DNA of 64,000 nucleotides from Acidaminobacter sp964416305 (GCA_964416305.1 CAYQDM010000015.1:27237-91236), one strand, 5' to 3'; positions 35,728 to 44,943 are shown, numbered from the stretch's first letter. Notes: a model not told the origin generated them from the sequence alone. Made by a program: numbers and translations.

Positions 35728-35923
35728 GTAATTCTCTCCTTTGGTCTGGATGGATTCATTTTATTTTGTGAGTAACATAGCGCAATAAATTTCAAAATGC
35801 TTCTGTTTGACGCCTTTATTATTTACCCAAAGTATAGGTACAAAGCGTCAAGAATACGTCAAATTTCCTGAGAGAGTTTAAAATTATTTGCCTGTCGTGA
35901 AGGTAAAGCTTGGAAATAAAACA

Positions 35924-35961
35924 ACCATCGGCAAAAAAAACTAAAAACTATGCCGATGGTC
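35924..35961 (-). terminator. Terminator of tdh built from an inverted pair of the GCCGATGGTC motif
   Basis: On the minus strand ACCATCGGCA and TGCCGATGGT form a 10-bp stem around a T-rich 17-base loop, followed by TGT4AT3. One arm is an exact motif copy (35952-35961). The other (35923-35932) has one change at its end. Confidence 0.72.
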
Positions 35962-36015
35962 GCAATTGTCAAGCCCTATTTAAATGTGTCTGGTTGTTGA
36001 AATCAAAGACTTCCA

Positions 36016-37041
36016 TTAATCCCAGTTGAGAACGACTTTGCCGGTTTGACCGGTTGCCGCCAACTCAAAGGCCTTTTCGAACTCAGTATAATGGAACTGG
36101 TGCGTGATGATTGGCGACAGGTCGAGGCCGGATTGGAGGAGCGCCGTCATTTTGTACCAAGTCTCGTACATCTCGCGGCCATAGATCCCTTTGATGGTGA
36201 GACCATTGAAAACGATGGTATTCCAGTCAACAGCCGTGCCCGGCTGCTGAATTCCCAGCATCGCAATCTTTCCGCCGTGGCACATATTTTTTATCATGCT
36301 GTTCAGGGCAGCGGCGTTGCCGGACATCTCGAGTCCAACGTCAAAGCCTTCCTTCATTTTCAGCTCTTTCATGACATCTTCAATTTTGGTTTCCATGATA
36401 TTGACAGCACGCGTCGCACCCATTTTTCTGGCGAGCTCCAAACGATACTCGTTGACATCAGTAATAACCACATTGCGGGCGCCGGCGTGCTTCGCAACAG
36501 CCACAGCCATAATGCCGATAGGGCCCGCACCGGTAACCAGGACATCTTCGCCCAGAAGGTCAAAGCTAAGCGCTGTGTGAACTGCGTTTCCAAAGGGATC
36601 AAAGCTGGAAAGGATCTCGAGGGGGATTTCAGGATCGCAGTGCCAAACATTCGTAACAGGGATAGAAAGATACTCAGCAAAGGCGCCAGGGCGGTTTACA
36701 CCAACACCACTGGTGTTCATGCACAGGTGACGTCTGCCCGCAAGGCAGTTGCGGCAGCGTCCGCAGACCAGATGGCCTTCTCCGGAAACAAGCTCACCAA
36801 TATAAACGTCGTGAACGTTTTCACCGAAACCCACGACTTCGCCAACAAATTCATGACCAATGTGCATTGGGACCGGAATTGTCTTTTGGGACCAGTCATC
36901 CCATTGATAGATATGGATGTCCGTACCACAAATTGAGGTCTTCTTGATTTTGATCAGAACGTCATTTTTGCCGACTTCCGGCATTTCGACATCATCCAGC
37001 CAAAGGCCGGGTTTGGCATACTTTTTAACTAAAGCTTTCAT
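36016..37041 (-). CDS. tdh: L-threonine 3-dehydrogenase
   Basis: Tdh oxidises threonine to 2-amino-3-ketobutyrate with NAD. From ATG at 37041 the protein has 341 residues, exactly the E. coli length; a TTG three codons upstream is the alternative. Catalytic zinc ligands are C in TSICGTDIHIYQWDDW and HE in IGHEFVGEVVG. The structural zinc cysteines are in CGRCRNCLAGRRHLC, and the Rossmann motif is VTGAGPIGIMAVAVAKHAGARNVVITDVNEYR. Its usual partner glycine C-acetyltransferase (kbl) is not adjacent. Expression may depend on the terminator-containing leader at 37143-37323. Confidence 0.95.
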   Translation of the reverse strand: MKALVKKYAKPGLWLDDVEMPEVGKNDVLIKIKKTSICGTDIHIYQWDDWSQKTIPVPMHIGHEFVGEVVGFGENVHDVYIGELVSGEGHLVCGRCRNCLAGRRHLCMNTSGVGVNRPGAFAEYLSIPVTNVWHCDPEIPLEILSSFDPFGNAVHTALSFDLLGEDVLVTGAGPIGIMAVAVAKHAGARNVVITDVNEYRLELARKMGATRAVNIMETKIEDVMKELKMKEGFDVGLEMSGNAAALNSMIKNMCHGGKIAMLGIQQPGTAVDWNTIVFNGLTIKGIYGREMYETWYKMTALLQSGLDLSPIITHQFHYTEFEKAFELAATGQTGKVVLNWD

Positions 37042-37142
37042 AATTTTCAATCCCCTTTGATTAATTTCTGCTCTAATTTTATCGTATCCTGCGGTTTAAT
37101 ACAATTCAGCATTCTATATCAATTACATAATATTTTCAAGAC

Positions 37143-37323
37143 AAAAAAAGAGGCTGGCAAGTTGGCTTTTTTAACCAATTTCCCAGCCTTCCTTCGATTG
37201 GGGAATCGAAAAGGACGCTTTTGATATTTGAATAACTAAGAGAATGACAATTGTGCCACCAAGCGGAATCGTGTATCATTTTAAACTTGTTCAAAGATTA
37301 CCATCCGAATCTGTTTTTGTCAA
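37143..37323 (-). promoter_or_regulatory. Promoter and terminator-containing leader upstream of tdh
   Basis: On the minus strand TTGACA (complement of 37318-37323) and TAATCT 17 bases on form a promoter candidate starting near 37285. The RNA then contains a hairpin (TCCTT-CGATT ... AATCGAAGGA, about 37193-37218). A strong terminator follows (AGGCTGG-AA-TTGG paired with CCAA-TT-CCAGCCT, then T7, about 37143-37188), 100 bases before tdh. It could be an attenuator, an unknown riboswitch or a short RNA gene. No T-box motif was found. Confidence 0.45.
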
Positions 37324-37671
37324 TCCAAAAACGTATATAGAATGTATACTTTAATAGTTCCAGGTCAAATATAACCCTTCTCCTGAAAGCTAAAAACGGT
37401 ATGATTACTCACTCTTTTTAAAGTACAAAACAATAATTTTAAATTATCCGACTTTTTTCCCCAGCAAAATGTAATGTTTTTTTTTACATTATTGTCTAAT
37501 ATTATTTTGTAAATATTGTTTACAGAAAAATGACAACGAATCCATATACGAAATTACATCATCTGCTATAATGTAAGTATGTGAAAAATAAAACGCAATA
37601 TCGCACCACTGTGACTAGTTTATATCATAGGGATTTGCGTGGCTTTTCACAAAAAAATCAAGGGGGACAGT
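37324..37671 (+). promoter_or_regulatory. A+T-rich upstream region with extended -10 promoter
   Basis: TGCTATAAT at 37564-37572 is an extended -10 element, suitably placed about 100 bases before the repeat-protein gene; no clear -35 box. An ATGTAA/TTACAT hairpin lies at about 37469-37490. GGGGGAC precedes the start codon. No other feature was seen. Confidence 0.5.
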
Positions 37672-39585
37672 ATGATTAAACACAAAAAACTCATCGCACT
37701 CACCATGGCTGCGGCAGTTTCCTTCTCAATGCTTCCTGCTGTGACGTCTACAGGCTCTTATGCCACTGACGGCAACACAGGCGCATCGAACTGGACACCT
37801 GCTCCGGCACCGGCACCAGCACCTGCTCCAAAGCCGACTCCAGCTCCGGCTCCAAAACCAGCTGCGCCGGCACCATCCACTTCAGCACCTGTCACTTCAG
37901 CTCCCGCTAATGGCACGAGCATCCTGAGACTCCTCGTGGAAGGTTCTTTCGGCGAAGATGTCAAGCTTCTTCAGACTCTGCTCAACAAGTTCAGCTACAA
38001 TCTTTCAGTTGACGGCTTCTTCGGAAAACTGACAGCAGCAGCAGTCAGAACTTTCCAAGGTTCTAATGGCCTTGCAGCAGATGGCATTGTTGGACCTAAA
38101 ACGCTTGCTAAGCTTGCGCCTGTTGCCACAGGAACAACACCTTCTGAAGAGAAGACTGTCGGACCTGCTGTTGACACCGTCGCAACTGCTTCCATTGCAG
38201 ACAACAACGCAGATTTTGAAAAAGCAATCGGCAAAGATGGCTTTTGGCTCGCCGCTGCGCTCAAAGACCTGACGTTTACTGCACCGCTTGTCCTCGACGG
38301 CAATTTCGTCAATGACGACGGCAAAGAAGCGAGAAAAATCGCACTTTACACTCAAGACGCGAATCGCAATGTCATAGACAACTTTACATTGAAAGCGCCA
38401 AAGCTTACAATTCAAAGCCCAAGCGCCCGCATTCAAAACGGCTCTTTTGTTGGTGATGTTTATGTCAATGCAGCCAAGGCAGAAATCAGAGGCACTAAGA
38501 TCGTGGGCAACATTTACGTCTCTGAAGCTGGTTTCAAGTTGACGAATGCTAAAGTCGAGGGCAACGTCTACTACACAACTCAAGCTGCAAAAGACGGCGC
38601 TGCGATCGACGCTAAGAGCACGGTTTCCGGCCAGGTCATCCTCATTCAGCCTGACGTCGTTACTACTGCTTCCCTAGTTGACAACGCTGATGCTATGATC
38701 GCAGGCCTCAAGTCTGACGGCAAGTGGATCGTCGCAGCACTCCGCGACATCAAGACTGATAAAGAAGTTGTCATCAACGGCACCTTCACTGACGGCAAGA
38801 AAGACGCTGCCGGCAACGATGTCATTCGCAGAAAGCTCGCCTTCTACAGCCAGGATGAAAAGCGCAACATTACGCGCGTCTTCACCCTGACAGCGCCTAA
38901 AGTTTGGGTCAACAGCCCGAACACTGTCTTCCAGGGCGGCATCTTCAACGGTGACGTTTATGTCAACGCTAAAGGTTTCAACCTCGTGAAGCAAACTGTC
39001 AACGGCAACATCTACTTCATGACTCAAGAAGCCAAAGACACATTCAAAACTGACGCTGTCAGCAAAGTCAACGGCGAAAAAGTCCTGATTCAAGTTGACG
39101 CTGTCACAAACGCTTCCCTCGTAGACAACGTTGCTGACCTTGAAAAAGGTATTGGCACAGAAGGTAAGTGGATCGTTTCTCTTTCCAGAGACCTCGCAGT
39201 CAATAAAGAGCTGGTCATGGACGGCGAATTCAAAAACACCAAAACGCCTCCTGCCGTCGCCAGAAAGCTTGCGCTTTATAGCCAGGACGCGGATCACAAC
39301 ATCACCAGAAACTTCACACTGATGGCTCAACGCATCACAGTGAAGAGCCCGAATGCACGCATTCAGGGCGGTATCTTCGACGGTAATGTCTATGTTGAAG
39401 GCACAAACTTCCAGTTGGTCAACACAACAGTAGACGGCAACGTCTATGTCAGCACCCCTAACTTCAAGATGACAAATTCCAAGATCATTGGAAACCTTGT
39501 CTTCATGAACGCAGAAGCTGCGGTTGGCTTCACAAAGGATGAGAAGAGCACTGTCACAGGTTCAACTTCAACAGTTGGTCAGTAA
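37672..39585 (+). CDS. Secreted peptidoglycan-binding protein with three long repeats
   Basis: ATG at 37672 follows AAGGGGGAC and gives 637 residues. There is a signal peptide (about 1-32, ending SYATDG) and a Pro/Ala-rich linker (PAPAPAPKPTPAPAPKP, about 40-70). A PG_binding_1 domain follows (about 83-150: LVEGSFGEDVKLLQTLLNKFSY ... VDGFFGKLTAAAVRTFQ ... DGIVGPKTLAKL). Three tandem repeats of about 150 residues make up the rest (about 172-327, 328-475, 476-637). Each begins ASLVDN-A-----GI---GKW and contains KLALYSQD--RNITR-FTL-A, then N-RIQGG-F-GNVYV. The internal hydrophobic periodicity suggests a stacked beta structure. Function of the repeats is unknown to me. The protein should sit in the cell wall. 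Confidence 0.82.
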   Translation: MIKHKKLIALTMAAAVSFSMLPAVTSTGSYATDGNTGASNWTPAPAPAPAPAPKPTPAPAPKPAAPAPSTSAPVTSAPANGTSILRLLVEGSFGEDVKLLQTLLNKFSYNLSVDGFFGKLTAAAVRTFQGSNGLAADGIVGPKTLAKLAPVATGTTPSEEKTVGPAVDTVATASIADNNADFEKAIGKDGFWLAAALKDLTFTAPLVLDGNFVNDDGKEARKIALYTQDANRNVIDNFTLKAPKLTIQSPSARIQNGSFVGDVYVNAAKAEIRGTKIVGNIYVSEAGFKLTNAKVEGNVYYTTQAAKDGAAIDAKSTVSGQVILIQPDVVTTASLVDNADAMIAGLKSDGKWIVAALRDIKTDKEVVINGTFTDGKKDAAGNDVIRRKLAFYSQDEKRNITRVFTLTAPKVWVNSPNTVFQGGIFNGDVYVNAKGFNLVKQTVNGNIYFMTQEAKDTFKTDAVSKVNGEKVLIQVDAVTNASLVDNVADLEKGIGTEGKWIVSLSRDLAVNKELVMDGEFKNTKTPPAVARKLALYSQDADHNITRNFTLMAQRITVKSPNARIQGGIFDGNVYVEGTNFQLVNTTVDGNVYVSTPNFKMTNSKIIGNLVFMNAEAAVGFTKDEKSTVTGSTSTVGQ

Positions 39586-39606
39586 TTAGCTATCAAGTTT
39601 AAAGTA

Positions 39607-39645
39607 ATGGCCCTGCAGGACTCAATCCAGCAGGGCCATTTTTTA
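39607..39645 (+). terminator. Terminator of the repeat-protein gene
   Basis: ATGGCCCTGC and GCAGGGCCAT form a 10-bp stem followed by T6. Confidence 0.88.
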
Positions 39646-39747
39646 GCGTATTGACATAGCCTCAAAAAACCATTATATTTTATACAATCTTTAAAAGTCC
39701 TCCAACCCATTCCAATAACACTAATTCAAAAGATTTGAGGTTATAAA

Positions 39748-40326
39748 ATGACAACATCTGACTTGCTCAGCAAATTTTCCACCGCAGAACTGGCTGATGC
39801 CATGCGCGGCGAAAACGTCATGGACGCGGAAATCCGCCCGATCCATTTCAACATGAAAATGGCCGGTCCTGCATTCACCATCCATCTGCCCTTCGAAAAT
39901 GGAAAAAAGACCATGGATGAAATTCTGAACGCGCCAGAAGGCAGCGTCATTGTCATATCGACAAGCAACAGCAAACGCCGTGCTGTCTGGGGCGACGTTC
40001 GTACGACCATGGCACTGCAGCGAGGTGTCAGCGGCGTCGTTGTGGACGGACCGATCCGAGATGTCAACCGAATCACCGCAATGGGTCTTCCCGTCTTCTA
40101 CAGATATATCTCCCCCGCCTCTTATTTCGACAGCGAGCTGGGAGAAACTCAGGTTCCCGTCAGTTGCGGCGGCCTCAACGTTCATCCCGGAGACATTGTG
40201 GTCGGAGACGAAAACGGTGTCGTCGTCATCCCCGCCGAGCATTTTCAGACCGTCTATGCCGCTGCTGAACGCAAATGGCAGGCAGATCATGACCTAAAAA
40301 AGAAAATCATATCCTCCCCAAAATAG
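39748..40326 (+). CDS. RraA-like family protein
   Basis: This 192-residue protein has the RraA/HMG-aldolase fold: STAELADAMRGENVMDAEIRPI at the start, AGPAFTIHLP, WGDVRTTMALQRGVSGVVVDGPIRDV (the G-x-x-x-x-x-x-A--G--G-V-x-D-G-x-x-R-D core that binds metal and substrate in the aldolase members), and VHPGDIVVGDENGVVVIP. Members include 4-hydroxy-4-methyl-2-oxoglutarate aldolases, RNase E inhibitors and uncharacterised enzymes. Which applies here cannot be decided. It is a single gene with its own terminator. Confidence 0.88.
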   Translation: MTTSDLLSKFSTAELADAMRGENVMDAEIRPIHFNMKMAGPAFTIHLPFENGKKTMDEILNAPEGSVIVISTSNSKRRAVWGDVRTTMALQRGVSGVVVDGPIRDVNRITAMGLPVFYRYISPASYFDSELGETQVPVSCGGLNVHPGDIVVGDENGVVVIPAEHFQTVYAAAERKWQADHDLKKKIISSPK

Positions 40327-40334
40327 AAGCAACT

Positions 40335-40380
40335 AAAAAGGAAGTTGGCGCCATCAAACGATGCTCCAACTTCCTTTTAA
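40335..40380. terminator. Bidirectional terminator after RraA-like gene
   Basis: Arms AAAAGGAAGTTGG and CCAACTTCCTTTT with a GC-closed loop lie between two converging genes. Confidence 0.85.
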
Positions 40381-40398
40381 TTTATTTTTTCCAAAGCT

Positions 40399-40920
40399 CT
40401 ACCAACTGCCGCCAACTGCATAGTTTCTCTGAACGCCTTCATAAAACTTGCACAGCAGAGCACGGGTATAACCGCGCGGCGCGTCTGAGGATACAATCAC
40501 AAAACCTTTGGCATAGTAGAATCGGATCAACGACAACAAACTTGCTGCCGTATGAAGGCTCAAACACTCATACCCATTGTGCAGCATAAAATGGTCTACA
40601 GCTTCCATCAGATGATCGCCAATGTTTTGACCTTTATAGGCGTCGAGAACGCCAAAACGGCTGAAATATACGGTGCCATCCGACATTACTTCAAGTCTGA
40701 CGCTGCCGGCTACCACACCGTCACAGTCCGCGACATAGACCAATTTTTCATCCAATTGCCTTTCGATGTCAGCACATGATTCCTCAAGGGCCTGCACCGC
40801 TCCCGGGGTCGTGATTCCAACCTTCATGGCGTAGAAGGAAAAGGCTTCCTGCATGATTTGACGAATCGCAGGCACATCTTCTTTTGTCGCTAGTCTTACT
40901 AAAACAGTTTTCACAGCCAT
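40399..40920 (-). CDS. GNAT-family N-acetyltransferase
   Basis: This 173-residue protein has GNAT motif order. VRLATKEDVPAIRQIMQEAF is the first strand and helix, VAGSVRLEVMSDGTVYFSRFGVLDAYKGQNIGDHLMEAV contains the acetyl-CoA pyrophosphate loop (Q-N-I-G-D in place of the usual Q/R-x-x-G-x-A/G), and FYYAKGFVIVSS is motif B. The substrate is not predictable. It is a monocistronic minus-strand gene with its start at the only well-placed ATG. Confidence 0.87.
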   Translation of the reverse strand: MAVKTVLVRLATKEDVPAIRQIMQEAFSFYAMKVGITTPGAVQALEESCADIERQLDEKLVYVADCDGVVAGSVRLEVMSDGTVYFSRFGVLDAYKGQNIGDHLMEAVDHFMLHNGYECLSLHTAASLLSLIRFYYAKGFVIVSSDAPRGYTRALLCKFYEGVQRNYAVGGSW

Positions 40921-41045
40921 AAGGCACCTCCCGGGAAAGATTTAGTATTCAGAAAATACAGGTTATACATTTCATATGCATAATGATACACGAAACCCAA
41001 AATCATTTCAAGTGAAAAAAGCAATATTCATAAACAAATTTGCAT

Positions 41046-41092
41046 AAAAAACAAGCCTACCGTTTGTGATCTCACCACATCCAGCAGGCTTG
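41046..41092 (-). terminator. Terminator of the vWA/MoxR/LRR/UPF0158 set
   Basis: On the minus strand CAAGCCT and AGGCTTG close a hairpin with an internal TGTG/CACA stem, followed by T6. Confidence 0.75.
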
Positions 41093-41143
41093 ACTTATCT
41101 TTGCCTTATTCCCTAATGCGCTTCAAACAGTGCGCTGTAATAC

Positions 41144-41611
41144 TTATTCGTAGGGTATTCCATTCTCATCACACCATTTTACAGCAAATGCCTTTACCCT
41201 CTCACTCCTGTAAGCATACCAGTCCTGTTCAATGTTAAAATGTAATACCATATCTTTAAACCTTCTAAAAGGCCCTTTTCCTTCGAGTACTTCATAGAGT
41301 TTTTCTCTGATGGAAGAAGATTTGACTGTTGTACAAAAATCGGACATAATCTCGTAAGCTTCGTGCGAGGACATCTTGGGCAGCAATTTATACCGATCAC
41401 TATTCAAATAGATCTTTAGGGCTGTTTCTATAGCCTCTTTTTCCCACTCCGAATAAGAAGAGTAGTCTTCCCCCTCTTCTGCACCAACGGCGAGTCGCAT
41501 TTCTTCATCACTCACCATGATTAGCTCGCCGGTTTCCAGATCCAAATACATGTCGAGTTCATCAAAGCTCATCTCGAGTTCACTGGCCAGTGCGTCAATA
41601 TCGACCTTCAT
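41144..41611 (-). CDS. UPF0158-family protein
   Basis: This 155-residue acidic protein is counted from ATG at 41611; a GTG three codons earlier is the alternative. It shows the UPF0158 pattern: a start where MYLDLETGELI follows a predicted helix, a central helical part, then GKGPFRRFKDMVLHFNIEQDWYAYRSERVKAFAVKWCDENGI, a close match to that family's conserved end. No function is established for the family. It follows the leucine-rich-repeat gene by about 80 bases in the same direction and precedes a terminator, so it is probably the last gene of the vWA-MoxR-LRR operon. Confidence 0.78.
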   Translation of the reverse strand: MKVDIDALASELEMSFDELDMYLDLETGELIMVSDEEMRLAVGAEEGEDYSSYSEWEKEAIETALKIYLNSDRYKLLPKMSSHEAYEIMSDFCTTVKSSSIREKLYEVLEGKGPFRRFKDMVLHFNIEQDWYAYRSERVKAFAVKWCDENGIPYE

Positions 41612-41694
41612 TTTGCACACTTCCCCCTCAAATCTACTTGTATTTTATGAAATAGAATTGCATTCAATCTATTCCACTTTCTCCGCACTTGAAT

Positions 41695-43290
41695 CTATAA
41701 AGTGTACTTGTCCTCGTTAAAACTCGAATGTTCATATTTGTACTGAAGCAGCATTGCCACAATTTCCGCATGCTTGCCGGTATTGGCCATCTCGATCATC
41801 TGATCGACGTTGTCCTTATGAACCACCCCATGTTCGATCAGATGAAGCATCGCTTGTGCATCATGACGTTTCATGAAATGCCAGACACATTTCTTCAGGT
41901 TATTTCGAAGATAGAGATGATAGATTTCATAGTTTTGGGCAGTCAGCCCCACCGAATGGACCATACGTTTAAGTGCAAGCTCAACTTTTTCGTCCATAGT
42001 GTCGACCACTTCAAAAAGACGTATATATGCGCTGTACTGAACGCGGATTTCTGCTTCATCCGATTCAAAACACGCGCCAAGCTCTGCGGTTTTGGAAAGC
42101 GGGATCTTGCTCCAGACAGACACAAAAGGAAACAGCACGCGCTCAGGATCCTCAGCGTGACGTTGGATCACTTTGTGTAAATCCTCTCCGTTAAAGGCCT
42201 GATGACCGAGATGCAGCTTGAGCTCCGGACACTTTTTGAAGGTGTCTTCCTTTACCTGAGCCAAATGATTATGAAAACTCACCACTTTGAGATGCCTGCA
42301 GTTTTCAAAAGCGAAATCTCCAATAAGCTCGACGCTTTCAGGGACCTCCACCTTCTCAAGGCTGACACAGTCTCCAAAAGCCCTGTCTGAAACCTGTCTC
42401 ACGCCATCCGGAATGTGATATTCAGCCGCATCAGCCGCCACAGGATACCTGATCAACAAACTCTCAGACCGATTCATCAAAACGCCGTCCACAGATGTGT
42501 AAAAGACATTGTCCTTTGATACCTCAATGCGCTTTAAGGCGGTGCATAAATGAAATGCATTGGCGCCAATACGTTTGACTCCAGCCGGAATCTCCACGGA
42601 CCGAAGGCCGACACAGCCTTTAAACGCCCATTCGCCTATTTCCTCCAAACTTTCCGGTAATTCCAGCGCGTCAAGGGACACACATCCGGAAAATGACCAT
42701 TCTCCAATTTGTGTAATTCCATCGGTCAGCTCCAGCCTTGTAAGAGACTTGCAGCCGCTCAGCATGTGATCTGAAATCCGTCGAATGCCTTTTGGAAGCA
42801 CCAGTCCGTCGAGGCTTTCGCAGTCTGAAAAAGACCATCGGCCAATGCTTTTAACGCTTTCAGGAATCTCGACACGCTTCAGTTTTAGACACATTTTGAA
42901 AGCGCAATGGCTGATTTCCTCCAGCCCTTCAGGCAATGCAATGCTTTGAAGGTGAATGCAGCCCCAGAACGCGTTCTCCCCGAGGTGCTTCAGGCTGGCA
43001 GGCAGATGAATGGACGAGAGATTGTAACACGCATAAAAAGCATTATTGCCTATGTTCTCCAGTCCTTCCGGCAAATGAATGCTCCCAAGCCGTTCACAGC
43101 GGTCAAAAGCCCAACTTCCAAGCTCGATCACACTCTTTGGGAGCTCGACGCTGTAAAGATCTTTGTTGTTGGCGAAGGCATACTCCCCAATCACGCGGAC
43201 GCCCTCAGGCACTGCGACGTGAGGATCGTGCCCCTTGTAACGGATCAGCAGGCCCTGCTCCTGATCCACATGAAATCCCGCTGTATCCAT
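41695..43290 (-). CDS. BspA-type leucine-rich-repeat protein, cytosolic
   Basis: The 531-residue protein has about twelve 23-residue BspA/LRR_5 repeats (residues about 25-380) of the form LP-GL--IG--AF-GC--L-SI-. A non-repeat island breaks them near 265-300 (DNVFYTSVDGVLMNRSESLLIRYP). The last 150 residues are helical and end in ankyrin-like pairs (DAQAMLHLIEHGVVHKDNVDQMIEMANTGKHAEIVAMLLQY). There is no signal peptide, unlike the secreted BspA proteins, so it should act inside the cell. GGAGGC precedes the ATG. It lies 41 bases after the MoxR gene and is probably co-transcribed. A partner-recognition role is inference. Confidence 0.87.
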   Translation of the reverse strand: MDTAGFHVDQEQGLLIRYKGHDPHVAVPEGVRVIGEYAFANNKDLYSVELPKSVIELGSWAFDRCERLGSIHLPEGLENIGNNAFYACYNLSSIHLPASLKHLGENAFWGCIHLQSIALPEGLEEISHCAFKMCLKLKRVEIPESVKSIGRWSFSDCESLDGLVLPKGIRRISDHMLSGCKSLTRLELTDGITQIGEWSFSGCVSLDALELPESLEEIGEWAFKGCVGLRSVEIPAGVKRIGANAFHLCTALKRIEVSKDNVFYTSVDGVLMNRSESLLIRYPVAADAAEYHIPDGVRQVSDRAFGDCVSLEKVEVPESVELIGDFAFENCRHLKVVSFHNHLAQVKEDTFKKCPELKLHLGHQAFNGEDLHKVIQRHAEDPERVLFPFVSVWSKIPLSKTAELGACFESDEAEIRVQYSAYIRLFEVVDTMDEKVELALKRMVHSVGLTAQNYEIYHLYLRNNLKKCVWHFMKRHDAQAMLHLIEHGVVHKDNVDQMIEMANTGKHAEIVAMLLQYKYEHSSFNEDKYTL

Positions 43291-43331
43291 AGGGTGCCTC
43301 CTTCGAACCGTGTTTCAACTTGAGCGTGTTC

Positions 43332-44909
43332 TTATTTCTCCAGCGAGTGCAGTGCAGTACCAAGAGCTTCAATTTTTTGAACAATCTCCTGTTGGCGCTC
43401 ATAGAACAGAAGCTCCTTGTTGTGCTTGAAATAAGCGTCGCAGCCGAACTGTCCAATAAACCCGGCGCTGTGACAGTTGGCGGTGAGCTCTGTCACCAGA
43501 ATCAAAATTTCGTTGCCCGAACCATAAGCCTCGTCTACAAACGCGAACATATGGTTAAGGTTTTTTTGAACACCTGAGACACGGGATTTTAGTTTAGTCA
43601 CGTCCCGGTCGAAATGAGTCCTAAGAATCGCAAATTCCTCAACCGGGCTGTTGGCGGCTTCCTGGGCCAAGTTAGATTTATAGCCTTCCAGGGCTTGAAT
43701 GATCCTGAGATGGATCGCCTTCCGGTCCTGAGACACCGCACCGGTCATCTTTTCCTTATACATAGCTTGCTGCTGGCCTTGAATTGCGGCCTCAAGGAGA
43801 TCTATTGCAGACGGTGCTGCAGACTGCGCCATCCCGTCACCTGACACAGGGGATGACGCGTTGCCTCCCAAAAGCCTTGACTTCACGTCTTTGAGAAGCA
43901 TGGCCAACTCAGAGATCACTCTATCCATTTCAGCCGCATCCCGCATTTCAGCAGTCACAGCGTCAAGAAGCAGTCCCAGAAGTGACAGGCGCTCGTCAAA
44001 CCGCGCCGCAGACGCACGCTCCAGCAGCGTCTCAGAAGCATTTCCCTCTAAGATTTCACGAATCTGGTAGTCAGATTTATATTTATTGTAGAGATCGTAA
44101 TACACCGAAAAGTCCTTGGCGATTTTGTCATTTTGGAGGTACTGGATAATCAAGTGCTCATCTACCAGAATACCGGCACCCTCGTAGAGCTGGATCATTT
44201 TTGACAGGTCTTCCCAGCCCCTGGCGGTAACGAAGGCTTTGCCGTCAATGGTGGTTTCCACCGAATAGAAATGATGGTTCTTCAGTTCAAGATAGGACAG
44301 GATCGCGCCGTGGACCTGCTGCTGGTAAGCGTATTCCTTCCAGACTTTGAGGTTGGGTTCCACGTCAATTTTCTTGATGCGGTCCATGGTGACAATGTCA
44401 AATTCCCGGACGGATTTGTTATATTCAGGCGGATTGCCTGCGGTGACAATAATCCAGCCATCAGGTACTTTATGGCGTCCGAAAATTTTAAACTGAAGGA
44501 ATTGAAGCATGGCCGGGGCCAGCGTCTCGGAAACGCAGTTAAGCTCATCCAGGAACAGGATCCCTTCGTGAACCCCGGAAGCTTCCATAGTATCGTAAAT
44601 GCTGGCAATAATTTCGCTCATGGTATATTCCGAAACGTCATATTCCTTGCCCCCATAGGTCTTTCGGGCAATAAACGGCAGTCCCAGGGCGCTTTGGCGG
44701 GTGTGGTGGGTCATGGAATAGGCTACGAGACCAATGCTCATTTCCTCGGCGATCTGCTCCATGATGGCGGTTTTACCAATCCCCGGCACGCCATAAAGGA
44801 ATATGGGGCGCTGCTTCTCAACCGGGATTTTGTAGTCGTTGAATTCATCCTTGGAAAGATAGGCGAAGACCGCGTTCTTGACCTGGGTCTTGGCGTCTTT
44901 GATATTCAT
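43332..44909 (-). CDS. MoxR-family AAA+ ATPase
   Basis: ATG at 44909 follows AAGGAG (525 residues). The N-terminal AAA+ domain has Walker A GVPGIGKT (40-47), the MoxR-type segment HHTRQSALGLPFI, Walker B GILFLDELN (D121-E122) and sensor region IIVTAGNPPEYNKSVREFD, then a lid domain to about 290. The remaining 230 residues are helical and coiled-coil-like, with no motif I know. MoxR ATPases remodel protein complexes together with vWA-domain partners; the adjacent upstream gene encodes such a vWA protein, 34 bases away. Target unknown. Confidence 0.92.
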   Translation of the reverse strand: MNIKDAKTQVKNAVFAYLSKDEFNDYKIPVEKQRPIFLYGVPGIGKTAIMEQIAEEMSIGLVAYSMTHHTRQSALGLPFIARKTYGGKEYDVSEYTMSEIIASIYDTMEASGVHEGILFLDELNCVSETLAPAMLQFLQFKIFGRHKVPDGWIIVTAGNPPEYNKSVREFDIVTMDRIKKIDVEPNLKVWKEYAYQQQVHGAILSYLELKNHHFYSVETTIDGKAFVTARGWEDLSKMIQLYEGAGILVDEHLIIQYLQNDKIAKDFSVYYDLYNKYKSDYQIREILEGNASETLLERASAARFDERLSLLGLLLDAVTAEMRDAAEMDRVISELAMLLKDVKSRLLGGNASSPVSGDGMAQSAAPSAIDLLEAAIQGQQQAMYKEKMTGAVSQDRKAIHLRIIQALEGYKSNLAQEAANSPVEEFAILRTHFDRDVTKLKSRVSGVQKNLNHMFAFVDEAYGSGNEILILVTELTANCHSAGFIGQFGCDAYFKHNKELLFYERQQEIVQKIEALGTALHSLEK

Positions 44910-44943
44910 GGGCGTCACTCCTTGTTCTGTCGGTCCGGCGGCC

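Noticed and set aside
3035..37255. 14-base identity GAATGACAATTGTG at 3035 and 37242, considered as a shared operator
   Set aside because: In 64 kb about fifteen such chance 14-mer pairs are expected, and the promoter context differs at the two places.
38674..39330. 218-codon open frame antisense to the repeat-protein gene
   Set aside because: It mirrors the repeats of the sense gene and has no start signal. The sense protein has a signal peptide, PG-binding domain and terminator.
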